Shown here: positions 16,031-25,795 of the stretch, piece by piece
Numbering within the stretch: position 1 is the stretch's first letter
How the letters are laid out: every line of letters starts with the position of its first letter
Notes under the pieces: generated by a model
Seen by the model: the letters and a program-made list of their open reading frames with translations, nothing else
What the model was told of the DNA's origin: nothing
Database searches by the model: none
Program-made: the position numbers and the translations under genes
Assembly (NCBI RefSeq): GCF_028368975.1
Contig: NZ_JAQNDM010000002.1
Location: 4,458,425 to 4,522,424 of the forward strand
Direction of reading: 5' to 3'
Length of the DNA stretch: 64,000 nucleotides
DNA from: Stigmatella ashevillena
Lineage (GTDB): Bacteria > Myxococcota > Myxococcia > Myxococcales > Myxococcaceae

Positions 16031-17506
16031 GTGTCCCCTGCCATGAGCCTCCGAGGCCTGCTCACCACCATTGCCGGGGTCCTCCTGGTGCTGGCGAGCC
16101 TCATCGCCGCCGCGCTGATGATCATCACCAGCCGGATGGAGCAGAACAACGGCCAGCTCTGGCAGGCGGTGGAGAGCGTGCGGGCGGTGGAGCAACTCGA
16201 GATCGCCCTGCTGCTCCACAACCGGGAGCAGCGGCTGCTGGCGCTCACCGGGAACCCGGTCCATGCCCAGGCAATGCAGAGGGCGGAAGAGGAACTCCAC
16301 TACTGGCTGAAGCAGGCGGGCATCTTCGTGGGAAGCCCCGCCGAGATGGTCATCGTCGAGGAGGTGACCGCCGGGGTGGAGAACTACCTGCGGCGCGCCG
16401 CGGAGCACCAGAGCCGGCCTGGGGATCTGCTCTCGGATGGGCCCGAGCTCATCACCCAGGCCTTGAACAGCTCCGAGGCGCTCATCGAGGTCAACTTCGC
16501 CGACGCCCGCGCCGTGGCGAGCGAGACGGACCGCTGGGACGCGCTGGCCAACCTGCTCGGGCTGGGCCTGATCGCGGCGATGGCCATCGGCCTGGGGGTG
16601 GGGCTCTGGACCGTCCGCCGCTCCCTGTACCAACCCCTGCTCTCCATCCGGGATGCCCTGGTGCGCTTCCGCCCGGGCACGTCCCCGGAGGTGGCCCCCG
16701 AGGTGGGCCCCCAGGAGCTGCGGGAGATTGCCCATGAGTTCAACCAGATGGCCGAGCGGCTCAAGCGCCAGCGCGAGGTGCAGCTCAGCTTCATCGCGGG
16801 CGTGGCGCATGACCTGCGCAACCCGCTGGGCGCCCTCAAGCTGGGCGCCTCGACGATGCGGCCCGGCCAGCCCCTGCCCGCCGAGGAAAAAGTGCGCGAG
16901 CGCTTCAGCCTCATCATCCGCCAGGTGGAGCGCCTGGAGCGGATGGTGGAAGACCTGCTCGACACGGCGCGCATTGAAGCGGGGCGGCTGGAGCTGCGCC
17001 TGGAGCCCTACGACTTGCGGGGGCTCGTGCACGAGGCCGTCGCGCTGCACCAGGGGCTGTCCCCCGCGCACGAGCTGGTGGCCCAGCTGCCCGAGACGCC
17101 GGTGTCCGTGCAATGTGATCCGACGCGCATCTCCCAGGTGCTCAACAACCTGCTCAGCAACGCCATCAAATACTCTCCCGAGGGCGGTCTGGTGAGCGTG
17201 GAGGTGCACGCCACCCGGGAGGAAGCCCGGGTGGCGGTGCGGGACTCGGGCGTGGGAATCCCCTCTTCGGAGCGCGAGAGCATCTTCGAGCCCTTCCGGC
17301 GCAGCACCCGCAACCGGGACACCATCCCGGGGGTGGGGCTGGGGCTGTCGGTCGCCCGGCGCATCATCGAAGCCCACGGGGGCCGCATCGAAGTGGAGAG
17401 CACCCCGGGGGTGGGCTCCACCTTCCACTTCCTCCTCCCGCTCCCAGGGGGGACGCCCTCCGCAAGGGGTGGCGCCCCGTCCGAGAAGCCTTACGGCGCG
17501 CAGTAG
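16031..17506 (+). CDS. HAMP-containing sensor histidine kinase
   Basis: A membrane sensor kinase of about 490 residues. TM1 is near residues 10-33 and TM2 near 178-200, enclosing a helical periplasmic sensor of about 140 residues. A HAMP linker leads to the dimerisation box FIAGVAHDLRNPLGALKL with the phosphorylated His, then the ATPase domain with N box NNLLSNAIKYS, G1 DSGVGIP and G2 GVGLGLSVA. No receiver is attached and no response regulator is adjacent, so the partner lies elsewhere. The start may be GTG 16031 or ATG 16043. The last 16 bases overlap the convergent gene at 17491. Confidence 0.93.
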   Translation: MSPAMSLRGLLTTIAGVLLVLASLIAAALMIITSRMEQNNGQLWQAVESVRAVEQLEIALLLHNREQRLLALTGNPVHAQAMQRAEEELHYWLKQAGIFVGSPAEMVIVEEVTAGVENYLRRAAEHQSRPGDLLSDGPELITQALNSSEALIEVNFADARAVASETDRWDALANLLGLGLIAAMAIGLGVGLWTVRRSLYQPLLSIRDALVRFRPGTSPEVAPEVGPQELREIAHEFNQMAERLKRQREVQLSFIAGVAHDLRNPLGALKLGASTMRPGQPLPAEEKVRERFSLIIRQVERLERMVEDLLDTARIEAGRLELRLEPYDLRGLVHEAVALHQGLSPAHELVAQLPETPVSVQCDPTRISQVLNNLLSNAIKYSPEGGLVSVEVHATREEARVAVRDSGVGIPSSERESIFEPFRRSTRNRDTIPGVGLGLSVARRIIEAHGGRIEVESTPGVGSTFHFLLPLPGGTPSARGGAPSEKPYGAQ

Positions 17507-18240
17507 GTGGCGCGCTCGATCTGGGCCGTCACGCTGACGACAGAGCCGACGCGAATGACGAACTCGCTGGCCCCCACGTGGGTGTCGGCGTTGCACCAAT
17601 CATAGGTGTAGCCGAGCCCCGACCAGGGGTAGTGCGTCTTCTGCCAGAAGCCATAGCTGTAGGCGTAGTTGGCGTTGATCCAGTTCTTGTGCTCGGCCGT
17701 CGCCGAGGCAGGGAACTCCAGGCCGCACGTGCTGTCGTCGATTTCCGCGTCCGGGCAGGGCCGGAACAGATCGCCCGGCTTCACCCACATCTCGGCGAAG
17801 TAACGGGCATTGTCGCTCTCGGTGGCCGGCAGCAGCCCCAGGTACTGGTTGAGGCGCGGGACGATGTCCTCCGAGGCCAGCGTCTTGCACAGGTCCTGGA
17901 CCTGAGGCACCGAAGTCACCCAGACCTCGCGGGACAGGGTGTTGTCGCCCGGGGTGTAGCCCCGGTAGGTGGTCCACGCCACCATCTTCACGGCCGTCTT
18001 CTCGGCGTTCCACACCAGCTTCGGGTTGGTGGGGGTGATGGCCACCAGGCCCGTGACGACATCCTCCTGGGAGGGCTCGGCGGCCTCCCGGACGGCCTCA
18101 TCGTAGGCCGCCGCGTCACAGGCGAGCTCGGCCGGAGGAGGAATCACAGGCTCCTCGTCGTCCTCGCCACAAGCGGTCAACGACAGCAGGGCCACGGCGC
18201 CAATCCATCCACGCGAGCGAAACAAGGCAGAGACCAACAT
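17491..18240 (-). CDS. Putative secreted lipoprotein, unknown function
   Basis: A 249-residue protein from ATG 18240, preceded by TTGGAG at good spacing. The signal peptide ends in a lipobox LTAC near residue 24, followed by an acidic Gly-Glu-Asp linker. The mature part has several Cys residues (LACDAAAYD, LCKTLAS, FRPCPDAE, STCGLEF, YDWCNAD, TYCAP) that probably form disulphides. No family was recognised. The 3' end overlaps the histidine kinase gene by 16 bases in the convergent direction. The roughly 300 bases upstream (18241-18540) hold no gene and probably its promoter. Confidence 0.8.
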   Translation of the reverse strand: MLVSALFRSRGWIGAVALLSLTACGEDDEEPVIPPPAELACDAAAYDEAVREAAEPSQEDVVTGLVAITPTNPKLVWNAEKTAVKMVAWTTYRGYTPGDNTLSREVWVTSVPQVQDLCKTLASEDIVPRLNQYLGLLPATESDNARYFAEMWVKPGDLFRPCPDAEIDDSTCGLEFPASATAEHKNWINANYAYSYGFWQKTHYPWSGLGYTYDWCNADTHVGASEFVIRVGSVVSVTAQIERATYCAP

Positions 18241-18540
18241 GAAGGACCACTCCAATTCAGAAGCAAGGAAGCGCCGGAAGAGCGCCCGCGGAGGGCTCTA
18301 GGGCCAGAGCCGCAGGAAGAACAAGTTTCTCAGCCCTCGAGACACGTAGGTTTGCTGCTCCCACCGGACAGGACAGGTGAAGTCACTGCCACCGGAAACT
18401 GCATCGGCGGAGGGTCCGAACGAGACAGAGGCAGCCAGTGAGACAGGCTTTGTTTGAACTGCCATTGCCCCGGAGGGCTGGGCCTCCGTTGCCTGGCTCG
18501 CACAAAGCTTCAATGATATGGGAATGACAAAGCCACGCGC

Positions 18541-19194
18541 TCAGCCCTGGCAAGCCTCCACGGCCGACACCACGTCTGAGAGGTGGTTCACCACCTTCAC
18601 CGCGCCCGCCTCCGTCAGGGCCTCGGCATGCCCGGGCCAACTGTGCCCGCCCCCCGTGAAACCAATCACCCGCATCCCCGCGGCCACGGCGCCCGAGACT
18701 CCGTGAACGGAGTCCTCGATGACCACCGTCTCCCGAGGGGTTCCCCCCAACACCCGGGCCCCATGCAAGAAGACATCGGGCGCGGGCTTGGAGCGGCCCA
18801 CCTCAGGGGCTGAGAAAATGTGAGGATGAAAACGGTCCCAGAGCCCCGCCGCCGTCAGGCTGAGCTTCAACCGGCGGGTGCTCGAATTCGAACAGACGCC
18901 CCGAGGCCCCGTGAGCCGGTCGAGCAGCGCATGCACCCCCTCGATGGGCTTCACCGCCTCCAGCCGCCGGTCGATCTCCACGCGGGAGCGCTCGTCGAAG
19001 TCCGGGGGCAAAGGGCGCCCGAGCTGCTGCGCCACCTTCGCGAGAACCTGCTCATGGGTCAGGCCCGTGAACCGCGCGATGACTTCCTCCCGGGTGATGC
19101 GCAGGCCCAGTTCCGTCAACAACTCGGCGTTCACCCCTGCCGCCAGAATCTCTGAATCAATCAGCACGCCGTCACAATCGAAGAGGATGAGCAT
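18541..19194 (-). CDS. HAD-superfamily phosphatase (phosphoglycolate phosphatase/beta-PGM-like)
   Basis: A 217-residue cytoplasmic hydrolase from ATG 19194. Motif I is LFDCDGVLIDSE, with the nucleophile Asp and the general acid Asp. The cap domain with EEVIARFTGLTHEQV lies between motifs I and II, as in the subfamily I phosphatases and mutases. Motif II is GVCSNSS, motif III the Lys in RSKPAPDVFL, and motif IV VIEDSVHGV. Likely substrates are small phosphorylated sugars or glycolate phosphate; the exact one cannot be read from sequence. It is divergent from the metalloprotease gene. Confidence 0.92.
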   Translation of the reverse strand: MLILFDCDGVLIDSEILAAGVNAELLTELGLRITREEVIARFTGLTHEQVLAKVAQQLGRPLPPDFDERSRVEIDRRLEAVKPIEGVHALLDRLTGPRGVCSNSSTRRLKLSLTAAGLWDRFHPHIFSAPEVGRSKPAPDVFLHGARVLGGTPRETVVIEDSVHGVSGAVAAGMRVIGFTGGGHSWPGHAEALTEAGAVKVVNHLSDVVSAVEACQG

Positions 19195-19501
19195 GGGTAA
19201 TCTTTCAAGACCAACATAAACCCGGCGGAGGACAGGCACGATCCCCGAGACGCGGGGGCCCAACCTTCTCGTGACCCTGTCATTCTTCAACTTTGCTACA
19301 CGCCCGAGGAGATGTTTACGGAAAACCCACGATGGCAAATTAAACACAACCATTGTGCCTTTCTGGATTCTCCTCTAAAACTGTGGGTGTAGTTCGAGTT
19401 CGCTGGCAGCACACCCCACACCGCGTTTCGTCCTCACCGTGCTGCCCATCCCCCTGGGACTGGCTCAGGTCCCATTTGTCGTAGCCTCGTAGGAGAACTG
19501 A
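19195..19501. other. Divergent promoter region
   Basis: No gene is seen. The 307 bases between the HAD gene and the metalloprotease become AT-rich around 19310-19385 (stretches such as GGCAAATTAAACACAAC), where promoters for one or both genes are likely. A ribosome site GTAGGAGA precedes the protease ATG. Confidence 0.5.
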
Positions 19502-22500
19502 ATGCGTCATTCCGCGAAGTTGACCGCCTGTTGTGCCTTGCTCAGTGCAACGGCCAGCTGGGCGATCGTCCCCCCCGAGTCTGGTCCCACCACCCTGTCG
19601 AGCAAGGCTTTCTTCAAGCCCGAGCTCACCCTGACCATCAGCAACGTGCCGCTGGGCGAGCTCCAGCCGCAGATGTCCACCGCGGGCATGCGCTCGTGGG
19701 ACGCGTTCTTCGCGCGCAACGGCCGCGAGTTCAATGTCTACCTGGATGCCCGGACGGGAACCCCCACCTCCATCCAGGGCTCCATCCCCCTCATCCCCGG
19801 TGACGGCGTGGGCAACCGCGTCACGCTCGCCGGACTTCGCCAGCGCCTGGGGCGCACCGTTCAGCAGGTAGACGCGGCCACCGTCGCAGACCTCGTTGTC
19901 CAGTTCATCGCGGACAACCAGGACGCCATGGCCGTGGACCCCGTGATGCTCGGCGAGCCGCGCGTCACCCAGGTCACCGAGCAGCTCTGGCAGGTGCACA
20001 TTCCCCAGGTGATCGACGGCGTGACCGTGCGGCACAGCCGCGTGGCGGCCACCATCAGCCACGGTAACCTCATCCTCATCGGCACCGAGGCGTGGTCCAC
20101 GCCCCAGCAGCTCTCCGTGCGCCCCACGGTGGCCCCCGAGCAGGCGATGGCGTTCGCCGGTGACCGGTTCGGCCTGCTCGAGACGCCGAGCACCCTGTGG
20201 ATGCAGCCCACGCTGGAGGTCGTCCCCCAGGTGCGCGCGGACGCGCAGCGCGGCCAGACCTTCATCGGCAAGGTGGGCCAGGGCTACACCTACAACCTGG
20301 CGTGGACCTACGGCTTCCAGCGCCCCGGCGAGTTGGAGCGCTGGAAGGTGACGGTGGATGCGCAGTCCGGCGAGGTGCTCTCGCTGGAAGACGACAACCA
20401 CTACCTCGATGCCACCATCAAGGGTGGCATCTACCCCACCACCAACATCGAGACGTGCGCCGACAACACCGTGTGCGGCACGATCCAGCCCAACTCCCCC
20501 ATGCCGTGGGCGAACACGGGCCTCGCCTCGCCCAACAACTACACGGATGGCGCGGGCGTCTACAACTACTCCTCGGGCACCGTCACCACCACGCTCGATG
20601 GCAAGTACGTGAAGATCACCGACACCTGTGGCACCCCCAGCTTCAGCTCCACGACGGGCAACATCAACATGGGCGGTGAGACGGGTGACCACGACTGCGT
20701 CACCGACGGCGGCGGCACGGGCAACACGGCCGCGGCGCGCTCCTGCTTCTACGAGCTCAACAAGCTGAAGGAGCAGGCCCGCGGCTGGCTGCCCGCCAAC
20801 ACCTGGCTCCAGGGCAAGCTGACCGCCAACGTCAACATCAGCAGCACCTGCAACGCGTTCTGGAACGGCTCGACCGTCAACTTCTACAAGAGCGGCGGCG
20901 GCTGCCGGAACACGGGCGAGATTGGCGCCGTGTTCGACCACGAGTGGGGCCACGGCATCGACAACTTCGACGCCAACGGCGCGCTCAGCAACTCCAGCGA
21001 GGGCTACGCGGACATCGCCGCCATCTACCGCCTGCAGACCTCCTGCATCGGCTTTGGCTTCTTCCAGACCACGAACACCGGCTGTGGCCAGACGCCGGAT
21101 GGCTCGGGCTACAACCAGAACGAGGCCCAGACGGGCGCGGCTTGGTGCAACACGAACTGCTCCGGCGTGCGCGACGCGGACTGGGACAAGCACGTCAACA
21201 AGACGCCCTCCACCCCGGCCAACTTCGTGTGCACCCGCTGCAGCTCTGGCTCGGGCCCCTGCGGCAAGCAGGTGCACTGCGCGGCCTCGCCCACCCGCCA
21301 GGCGGCGTGGGACTTCGTCGCGCGCGACCTGCGCGCCGCGCCGTTCAACTACGACTCCAACACCGCGTTCCTCGTGGCCAACAAGGTCTTCTACCAGGGC
21401 AGCGGCAACGTGGGCACGTGGCACGGCTGCAACTGCACCGCGGGCACCTCGGACGGCTGCGGCGCCACCAACGGCTACATGCAGTGGCTGGCGGCGGACG
21501 ATGACAACGGCACCCTGGCGGACGGCACCCCGCACATGTCGGCCCTCTACGCGGCCTTCAACCGCCACAACATCGCCTGCTCCACCCCGGCTCCTGTCAA
21601 CTCGGGCTGCGCCAGCGGCCCGTCCACGGCCCCCGCCGCCACCGCCACCCCGGCGGACGGCCAGGTCTCCCTGGAGTGGACGCCGGTGAGCGGCGCCAGC
21701 CAGTACTGGGTGATGAAGACGGAGGGCTTCGCGGGCTGTGACTTCGGCAAGGCGAAGATCGCCACCGTCACGGGCTCCAGCTACGTCGACAGCGAGGTGG
21801 CCAATGGCCGTGCGTACTGCTACTCGGTCGTCGCGGCCGGCTCGAGCGCCGCCTGCTACAGCCCGGGCAGTGCCTGCACCTGCGTGACGCCGGTGTGCAG
21901 CGCCCCTGGCAACCCTGCCCTCAGCTCGCCCGCCGCGGGCGGCACGGGCGTGGAGCTGGCCGCGGTCCTGGATTGGTCGGATGCGACCAGCGCCAGCAGC
22001 TATGACGTGCAGGTGGCCACGGACGCCGCCTTCACCACCGTGGTGGCCTCGGCCTCGGCCCTGACCGCCAGCACCTGGACCGTCTCGCCGGCGCTGTCCG
22101 CCAACACCGTCTATTACTGGCGGGTGCGGGCCTCCAACTCCTGCGGTGGCTCCACCGCGTGGACCGCCGCGCGCACCTTCACCACGCGCGGTTGCGTGAA
22201 CCTGGCGGCGCCCACCCTGGTGAGCCCGGCGACCGGTGCCACGGGCGTCAGCAGCACCGCCACGCTGGACTGGAGCGATGTGGCGAGCGCCACGGGTTAC
22301 GAGGTGCAGGTGGCCAAGGACTCCGCGTTCGCCACCGTGGTGGCCTCCGGCACGTCGGCGGCCAGCACCTGGACGGTCTCTCCGGCCCTGAGCAGCAACA
22401 CCCTGTACTACTGGCGGGTGCGGGCGACCGACTCGTGCGGCAAGAGCGCGTACAGCAGCGTGTCCTCGTTCACCACCAGCACGGTCTGCACGCCGCTGGC

Positions 22501-23059
22501 CGCCGCCTACAATGCCACCACCAAGAGCCCGGCCTGCGTGTCGGGTTGCGGCTGTGACACCGGCACCACGCTCATCAATGGCCGCGGAACCCTGAGCAGC
22601 GGAAGCGAGCCGAACCAGCCCAACACCCTCGGTGGCACGTGCGCCGACGGCACCAGCGGCACCTACCACTCGGACGAGAGCATCGACCGCATCGTCATCA
22701 AGACGGTGGACCAGGGGGCCTTCGCCCCGGGCAAGCAGGTCACGGTCGACGTGACGGTGTGGTGCTACGGCACCACGGACGGCCTGGACCTCTACTACAC
22801 GACGGCGGTGGGGGCGCCTTCCTGGACCGCGCTGGCCACGAACCTGCTGTGCACCGCGGGAGGCAGGGCCCAGACGTTCTCCCAGACCTTCACGCTCAAC
22901 GGGAGCGCGACCGGCCAGCAGGCCGTGCGCGCCCAGTTCCGCTACGGCGGCACCGCCTCCTCCGCCTGCGTCAGCGGCAGCTACAACGACCGGGACGACC
23001 TCGTCTTCGCGGTCTCTGCCTCGGCCCAGCCGAAGCAGGCCATGCTCGTCCTGCCGTAA
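19502..23059 (+). CDS. Secreted zinc metalloprotease with fibronectin-type repeats
   Basis: A 1185-residue exported protease. A signal peptide (about 22 residues) is followed by a long propeptide of FTP/PepSY type, then a catalytic domain with the zinc motif HEWGH at residues 480-484. A downstream Glu in SEGYADIA (residue 500) is the likely third ligand, as in the gluzincin/M36-like group. Disulphide Cys residues are frequent in the mature region. Three beta-sandwich repeats follow (about 705-795, 800-900 and 900-1000), the last two nearly identical around STWTVSPALS and YYWRVRA. A C-terminal domain of about 145 residues with paired Cys ends the protein. The role is probably digestion of prey or matrix protein. 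A strong terminator follows the gene. Confidence 0.93.
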   Translation: MRHSAKLTACCALLSATASWAIVPPESGPTTLSSKAFFKPELTLTISNVPLGELQPQMSTAGMRSWDAFFARNGREFNVYLDARTGTPTSIQGSIPLIPGDGVGNRVTLAGLRQRLGRTVQQVDAATVADLVVQFIADNQDAMAVDPVMLGEPRVTQVTEQLWQVHIPQVIDGVTVRHSRVAATISHGNLILIGTEAWSTPQQLSVRPTVAPEQAMAFAGDRFGLLETPSTLWMQPTLEVVPQVRADAQRGQTFIGKVGQGYTYNLAWTYGFQRPGELERWKVTVDAQSGEVLSLEDDNHYLDATIKGGIYPTTNIETCADNTVCGTIQPNSPMPWANTGLASPNNYTDGAGVYNYSSGTVTTTLDGKYVKITDTCGTPSFSSTTGNINMGGETGDHDCVTDGGGTGNTAAARSCFYELNKLKEQARGWLPANTWLQGKLTANVNISSTCNAFWNGSTVNFYKSGGGCRNTGEIGAVFDHEWGHGIDNFDANGALSNSSEGYADIAAIYRLQTSCIGFGFFQTTNTGCGQTPDGSGYNQNEAQTGAAWCNTNCSGVRDADWDKHVNKTPSTPANFVCTRCSSGSGPCGKQVHCAASPTRQAAWDFVARDLRAAPFNYDSNTAFLVANKVFYQGSGNVGTWHGCNCTAGTSDGCGATNGYMQWLAADDDNGTLADGTPHMSALYAAFNRHNIACSTPAPVNSGCASGPSTAPAATATPADGQVSLEWTPVSGASQYWVMKTEGFAGCDFGKAKIATVTGSSYVDSEVANGRAYCYSVVAAGSSAACYSPGSACTCVTPVCSAPGNPALSSPAAGGTGVELAAVLDWSDATSASSYDVQVATDAAFTTVVASASALTASTWTVSPALSANTVYYWRVRASNSCGGSTAWTAARTFTTRGCVNLAAPTLVSPATGATGVSSTATLDWSDVASATGYEVQVAKDSAFATVVASGTSAASTWTVSPALSSNTLYYWRVRATDSCGKSAYSSVSSFTTSTVCTPLAAAYNATTKSPACVSGCGCDTGTTLINGRGTLSSGSEPNQPNTLGGTCADGTSGTYHSDESIDRIVIKTVDQGAFAPGKQVTVDVTVWCYGTTDGLDLYYTTAVGAPSWTALATNLLCTAGGRAQTFSQTFTLNGSATGQQAVRAQFRYGGTASSACVSGSYNDRDDLVFAVSASAQPKQAMLVLP

Positions 23060-23074
23060 GCACCTGAAGTGATG

Positions 23075-23106
23075 CCTCCTCCCAGCCCCCACGCGCTGGG
23101 AGGAGG
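23075..23106. terminator. Strong hairpin terminator after the metalloprotease
   Basis: A perfect 12-bp stem CCTCCTCCCAGC / GCTGGGAGGAGG surrounds an 8-base loop. It sits 16 bases after the protease stop in a convergent interval, so it can serve either strand. Confidence 0.85.
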
Positions 23107-23120
23107 CCCCGCCTGTCTGT

Positions 23121-23153
23121 CCAGGGGAGCGTGGCTGAGCGCTGCTCCCCTGG
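23121..23153. terminator. Second hairpin terminator in the convergent interval
   Basis: A perfect 10-bp stem CCAGGGGAGC / GCTCCCCTGG has a 13-base loop. It begins three bases beyond the stop of the minus-strand gene ending at 23157, and probably terminates that gene. Confidence 0.8.
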
Positions 23154-23156
23154 GTT

Positions 23157-23705
23157 TCACCCTTCCGTGTTCTGCGTGACGATGCTGGCCGCTTCGACCG
23201 CGTCGACCGCATAGGGCACCGCCAGCAGCCCCCGGATCCGCACGTACCGGTAGGGCGTGGGCGCTGCCGAGTAGGCCACGTCCGTCACCTGCTTGCTGCC
23301 CCGGATCTTCACCAGGTGGAGCAGCCCGCTGCTGATCAGCGAGCCATCGGTCCGCAGAAAGTCCACGTAGGTGACCACCCCGATGGACACGCCGCTGTAG
23401 TAAACGGAGAGATCGCCCGTGCCTTCCTCTCCTTCCCCCATGTCGAGCACCAGCGCGGTGTTGAGCAGGCCCAGGACGATGGCGGACTGCTCATCGGGCC
23501 CCCCGAGGGCCCTGTCCGCCTCGAGCACGGGTGAGTTCGTGCCAGGGCCGATCGCATTGGCATAGGGGTCTCCCAAGAGGAGCCCCGCCTGGAGTGAGAA
23601 GGCGTGCCCCTGTGTCAGGCCCTCATCACCACACCCTGCCAGCAGGGCCAGGCTCCAGACTGCCTGAAACCCCTGCATCGCCCTCGACGCTCGCTTGCTC
23701 TTCAT
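23157..23705 (-). CDS. Putative lipoprotein or exported protein, unknown
   Basis: A 182-residue protein from ATG 23705, preceded by GGGGGAGA. The N-terminus is basic (MKSKRASRAMQG), then hydrophobic, with a lipobox LLAGC near residue 24. The mature part resembles a beta-sandwich exported domain: LEADRALGGPDEQSAIVLGL, LVLDMGEGEEGTGDLSVYY, and YRYVRIRGL. The same pattern (a dated/asset-like preamble, ALG-PD and LVLDMG) occurs in cell-surface discoidin-like domains, but a family cannot be named securely. It is convergent with the metalloprotease. Confidence 0.78.
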   Translation of the reverse strand: MKSKRASRAMQGFQAVWSLALLAGCGDEGLTQGHAFSLQAGLLLGDPYANAIGPGTNSPVLEADRALGGPDEQSAIVLGLLNTALVLDMGEGEEGTGDLSVYYSGVSIGVVTYVDFLRTDGSLISSGLLHLVKIRGSKQVTDVAYSAAPTPYRYVRIRGLLAVPYAVDAVEAASIVTQNTEG

Positions 23706-23804
23706 GAACTGTCTCCCCCTCGGGCATCCGTTATCCACCTTCTGGACACGGCTCCCAACGGGCAGTCCATGCAGCGTTTCATTCCAGACGCCGCCCACGC
23801 CCCC

Positions 23805-24974
23805 TCAGGGCGTGAACACGGCGCGAACGCAGCCTTCCTCCTTGTTCTTGAACATCTCGTAGCCCCGGGGGGCATCCTCGAGTGAGAACCGGTGCGTTAC
23901 CAGATAGGAGGGATCCAGCTCTCCCCGCGCCACGTGCTCCAGAAGGCGTGGCACGTATTTCTGGCCATGCTGCTGCGCGGTGCGGACCGTGAGCCCCTTG
24001 TTCATGATGGCGCCGATCGGAAACTTGTCCATGAGTCCGTAGACTCCCAGGATCGACAGGGTTCCGCCCTTGCGGCAGGCGAGGATCGCCTCTCGCAGCG
24101 CCTGGCCCCGGTCCGAGTGCAGGTGCAACGCCTGCTTCGCGCGATCATACGCGTAGCCAACGCCCGTTCCGTGCGCCTCCATGCCCACCGCGTCGATGCA
24201 CGCATCCGGTCCGCGCCCGCCCGTCATTTCCCGGAGCGCCTCCACGACGCTGTCCACCTGGGTGTAATCGAGGGTCTCCGCGCCTGCCTTCTCCCGGGCC
24301 AACCGCAAGCGCTCCGGAAAGCGATCGATCGCGATGACCCGCTCGGCCCCCAGGAGGAAGGCGCTCTCCATGGCCATGAGCCCGACGCCTCCAGCGCCCC
24401 AGACCGCGACGGTGCCCCCCGGCTGAATGCCACAGAAGTCAGCCCCCATGTACCCGGTGGGCGCGGCATCCGAGAGGAAGATGACCTGCTCGTCGCGCAG
24501 CCCCTCGGGCACGAGGAAACAGTCGTTGTCCGCATGCGGCACCCGCACGTAGTGGGCGTGCGCTCCCGCATAGCCTCCGAAGGCATGGGTGTAGCCGTAG
24601 ATTCCAGCGGTCGGCTGACCGAACGCCGCCATCTGGAGTTCTGGGTTGGGATTGGTGTTGTCGCAGAGCGACCAGAGGTCATGCTGGCAATACCAGCAAT
24701 TGCCGCAGACGATGAACGAAGGGACCACCACCCGGTCTCCCTTCTTGACCTTCTTCACCTCGCGGCCCACCTCTACGACTTCCCCCATGAACTCGTGGCC
24801 GATGACATCCCCTTCACGCATCGTGGGGATGTACCCATCGATGAAATGCAGGTCGGACCCACAGGTCGTGGACATCGTCACCCGGAGGATGACGTCGTGC
24901 GGGCTGACGATCTGTGGATCCGGGACGGTCTCCACCCTCAAATCGTTGACTCCGTTCCAGCAAAGGGCACGCAT
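23805..24974 (-). CDS. Zinc-dependent alcohol dehydrogenase (formaldehyde dehydrogenase-like)
   Basis: A 389-residue medium-chain dehydrogenase from ATG 24974 (MRALCWNGVNDLRVE). Catalytic zinc ligands are in TTCGSDLH (about residue 38) and IGHEF (about 60). The structural-zinc loop CGNCWYCQHDLWSLC is intact. The NAD-binding motif is AVWGAGGVGLMA. The long insert containing HSDRGQALREAILACRKGG is typical of glutathione-independent formaldehyde dehydrogenase/FdhA-type enzymes and their relatives. The physiological substrate is uncertain. It starts 16 bases after the SRPBCC gene upstream on the same strand, so the two are an operon. Confidence 0.93.
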   Translation of the reverse strand: MRALCWNGVNDLRVETVPDPQIVSPHDVILRVTMSTTCGSDLHFIDGYIPTMREGDVIGHEFMGEVVEVGREVKKVKKGDRVVVPSFIVCGNCWYCQHDLWSLCDNTNPNPELQMAAFGQPTAGIYGYTHAFGGYAGAHAHYVRVPHADNDCFLVPEGLRDEQVIFLSDAAPTGYMGADFCGIQPGGTVAVWGAGGVGLMAMESAFLLGAERVIAIDRFPERLRLAREKAGAETLDYTQVDSVVEALREMTGGRGPDACIDAVGMEAHGTGVGYAYDRAKQALHLHSDRGQALREAILACRKGGTLSILGVYGLMDKFPIGAIMNKGLTVRTAQQHGQKYVPRLLEHVARGELDPSYLVTHRFSLEDAPRGYEMFKNKEEGCVRAVFTP

Positions 24975-24990
24975 GGGGTTTCTCCCTTGA

Positions 24991-25644
24991 TCAACAGACG
25001 CGCTTTCCATGAGCGGAGGCACTCTTCCGAGCAGATGGATTGTTTTTGAGTGTCGGAATCTCCCCCGTCTCGGCCAGGCTCTTGAACCGCCGGAGCACCT
25101 TGAGCACGAGCCCACCGGGCACGGCCCGCAGACGTCTCATCGCGGCCTCACCGGGCATACCTCCCGGGGGATGGAGGTGGAGGCGGAGCGTCACCTCCGT
25201 GCCCCATTGGGCTGGCGCGGCACGGAACTGCACCGCGCCCTGGAGGGACCACGCTGCCCCTGGGAGGGACTCCCAGCGCACCCGTTCACCGGGAAGGTCC
25301 TCCACGATGCGCGTCTCCCACGCCACGCTCTGCCCGAACGGCCCCTGCACCTTCCAGCGCATGCGGTCTCCCTCCACGGGGGTGACCTCGGCGAAGCCGC
25401 CCAGGAGACGTGACAGCGTCTCCGGCGCTCGCCAGAGCCGGTAGAGTTCCTCCGCAGTCTTCCCAATGGTCACGGAGCGCTCCACCTCCACCGCCTCGGC
25501 ATGCCCACCCGCCTTGGGCGCACCACGGCGCTTCGCGGTGTGGGGGCGCAGCATGCGACGGTGCCCAAGGCTCATCTTCAAGAGCGACCCGCCGAGCACC
25601 ACGGCGGCGATGCGCCCCACGTGTCCCAGGTTGATGGATCTCAT
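24991..25644 (-). CDS. SRPBCC-fold (polyketide cyclase/START-like) protein with an N-terminal membrane segment
   Basis: A 217-residue protein from ATG 25644 (MRSINLGHVGR); an in-frame ATG at 25662 also has a possible ribosome site. A short hydrophobic segment (IAAVVLGGSLLKM) precedes the fold. The domain starts VERSVTIGKTAEELYRLWR and continues with LSRLLGGFAEVTPV and RWKVQGPFG, matching the cyclase/dehydrase-type SRPBCC proteins. It sits directly upstream of the zinc alcohol dehydrogenase, a gene pairing seen in many soil bacteria. Ligand unknown. Confidence 0.86.
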   Translation of the reverse strand: MRSINLGHVGRIAAVVLGGSLLKMSLGHRRMLRPHTAKRRGAPKAGGHAEAVEVERSVTIGKTAEELYRLWRAPETLSRLLGGFAEVTPVEGDRMRWKVQGPFGQSVAWETRIVEDLPGERVRWESLPGAAWSLQGAVQFRAAPAQWGTEVTLRLHLHPPGGMPGEAAMRRLRAVPGGLVLKVLRRFKSLAETGEIPTLKNNPSARKSASAHGKRVC

Positions 25645-25795
25645 CGTCTCTTCCCCCGGCATGAACGGCTCCACTTGACCCACCCAACATGGGGAGCAAC
25701 GCACGGGGGGACAACATGAGAGCGCCATCCCCTGGGGGAACGCCTGAAGGCCGGGCATCAGGGCGAGAGAGGGACCGGGGCCTCCCGCCTCAGGA

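Noticed and set aside
14573-17599. Upstream extension of the minus-strand frame that ends at 13964 (1211 codons in all)
   Set aside because: Only the part from ATG 14572 has coding character; the rest is antisense to two hypothetical genes and a clear histidine kinase.
19340-23212. Minus-strand frame of 1290 codons
   Set aside because: It is antisense to the metalloprotease, Val/Arg/Gly-rich and without motifs.
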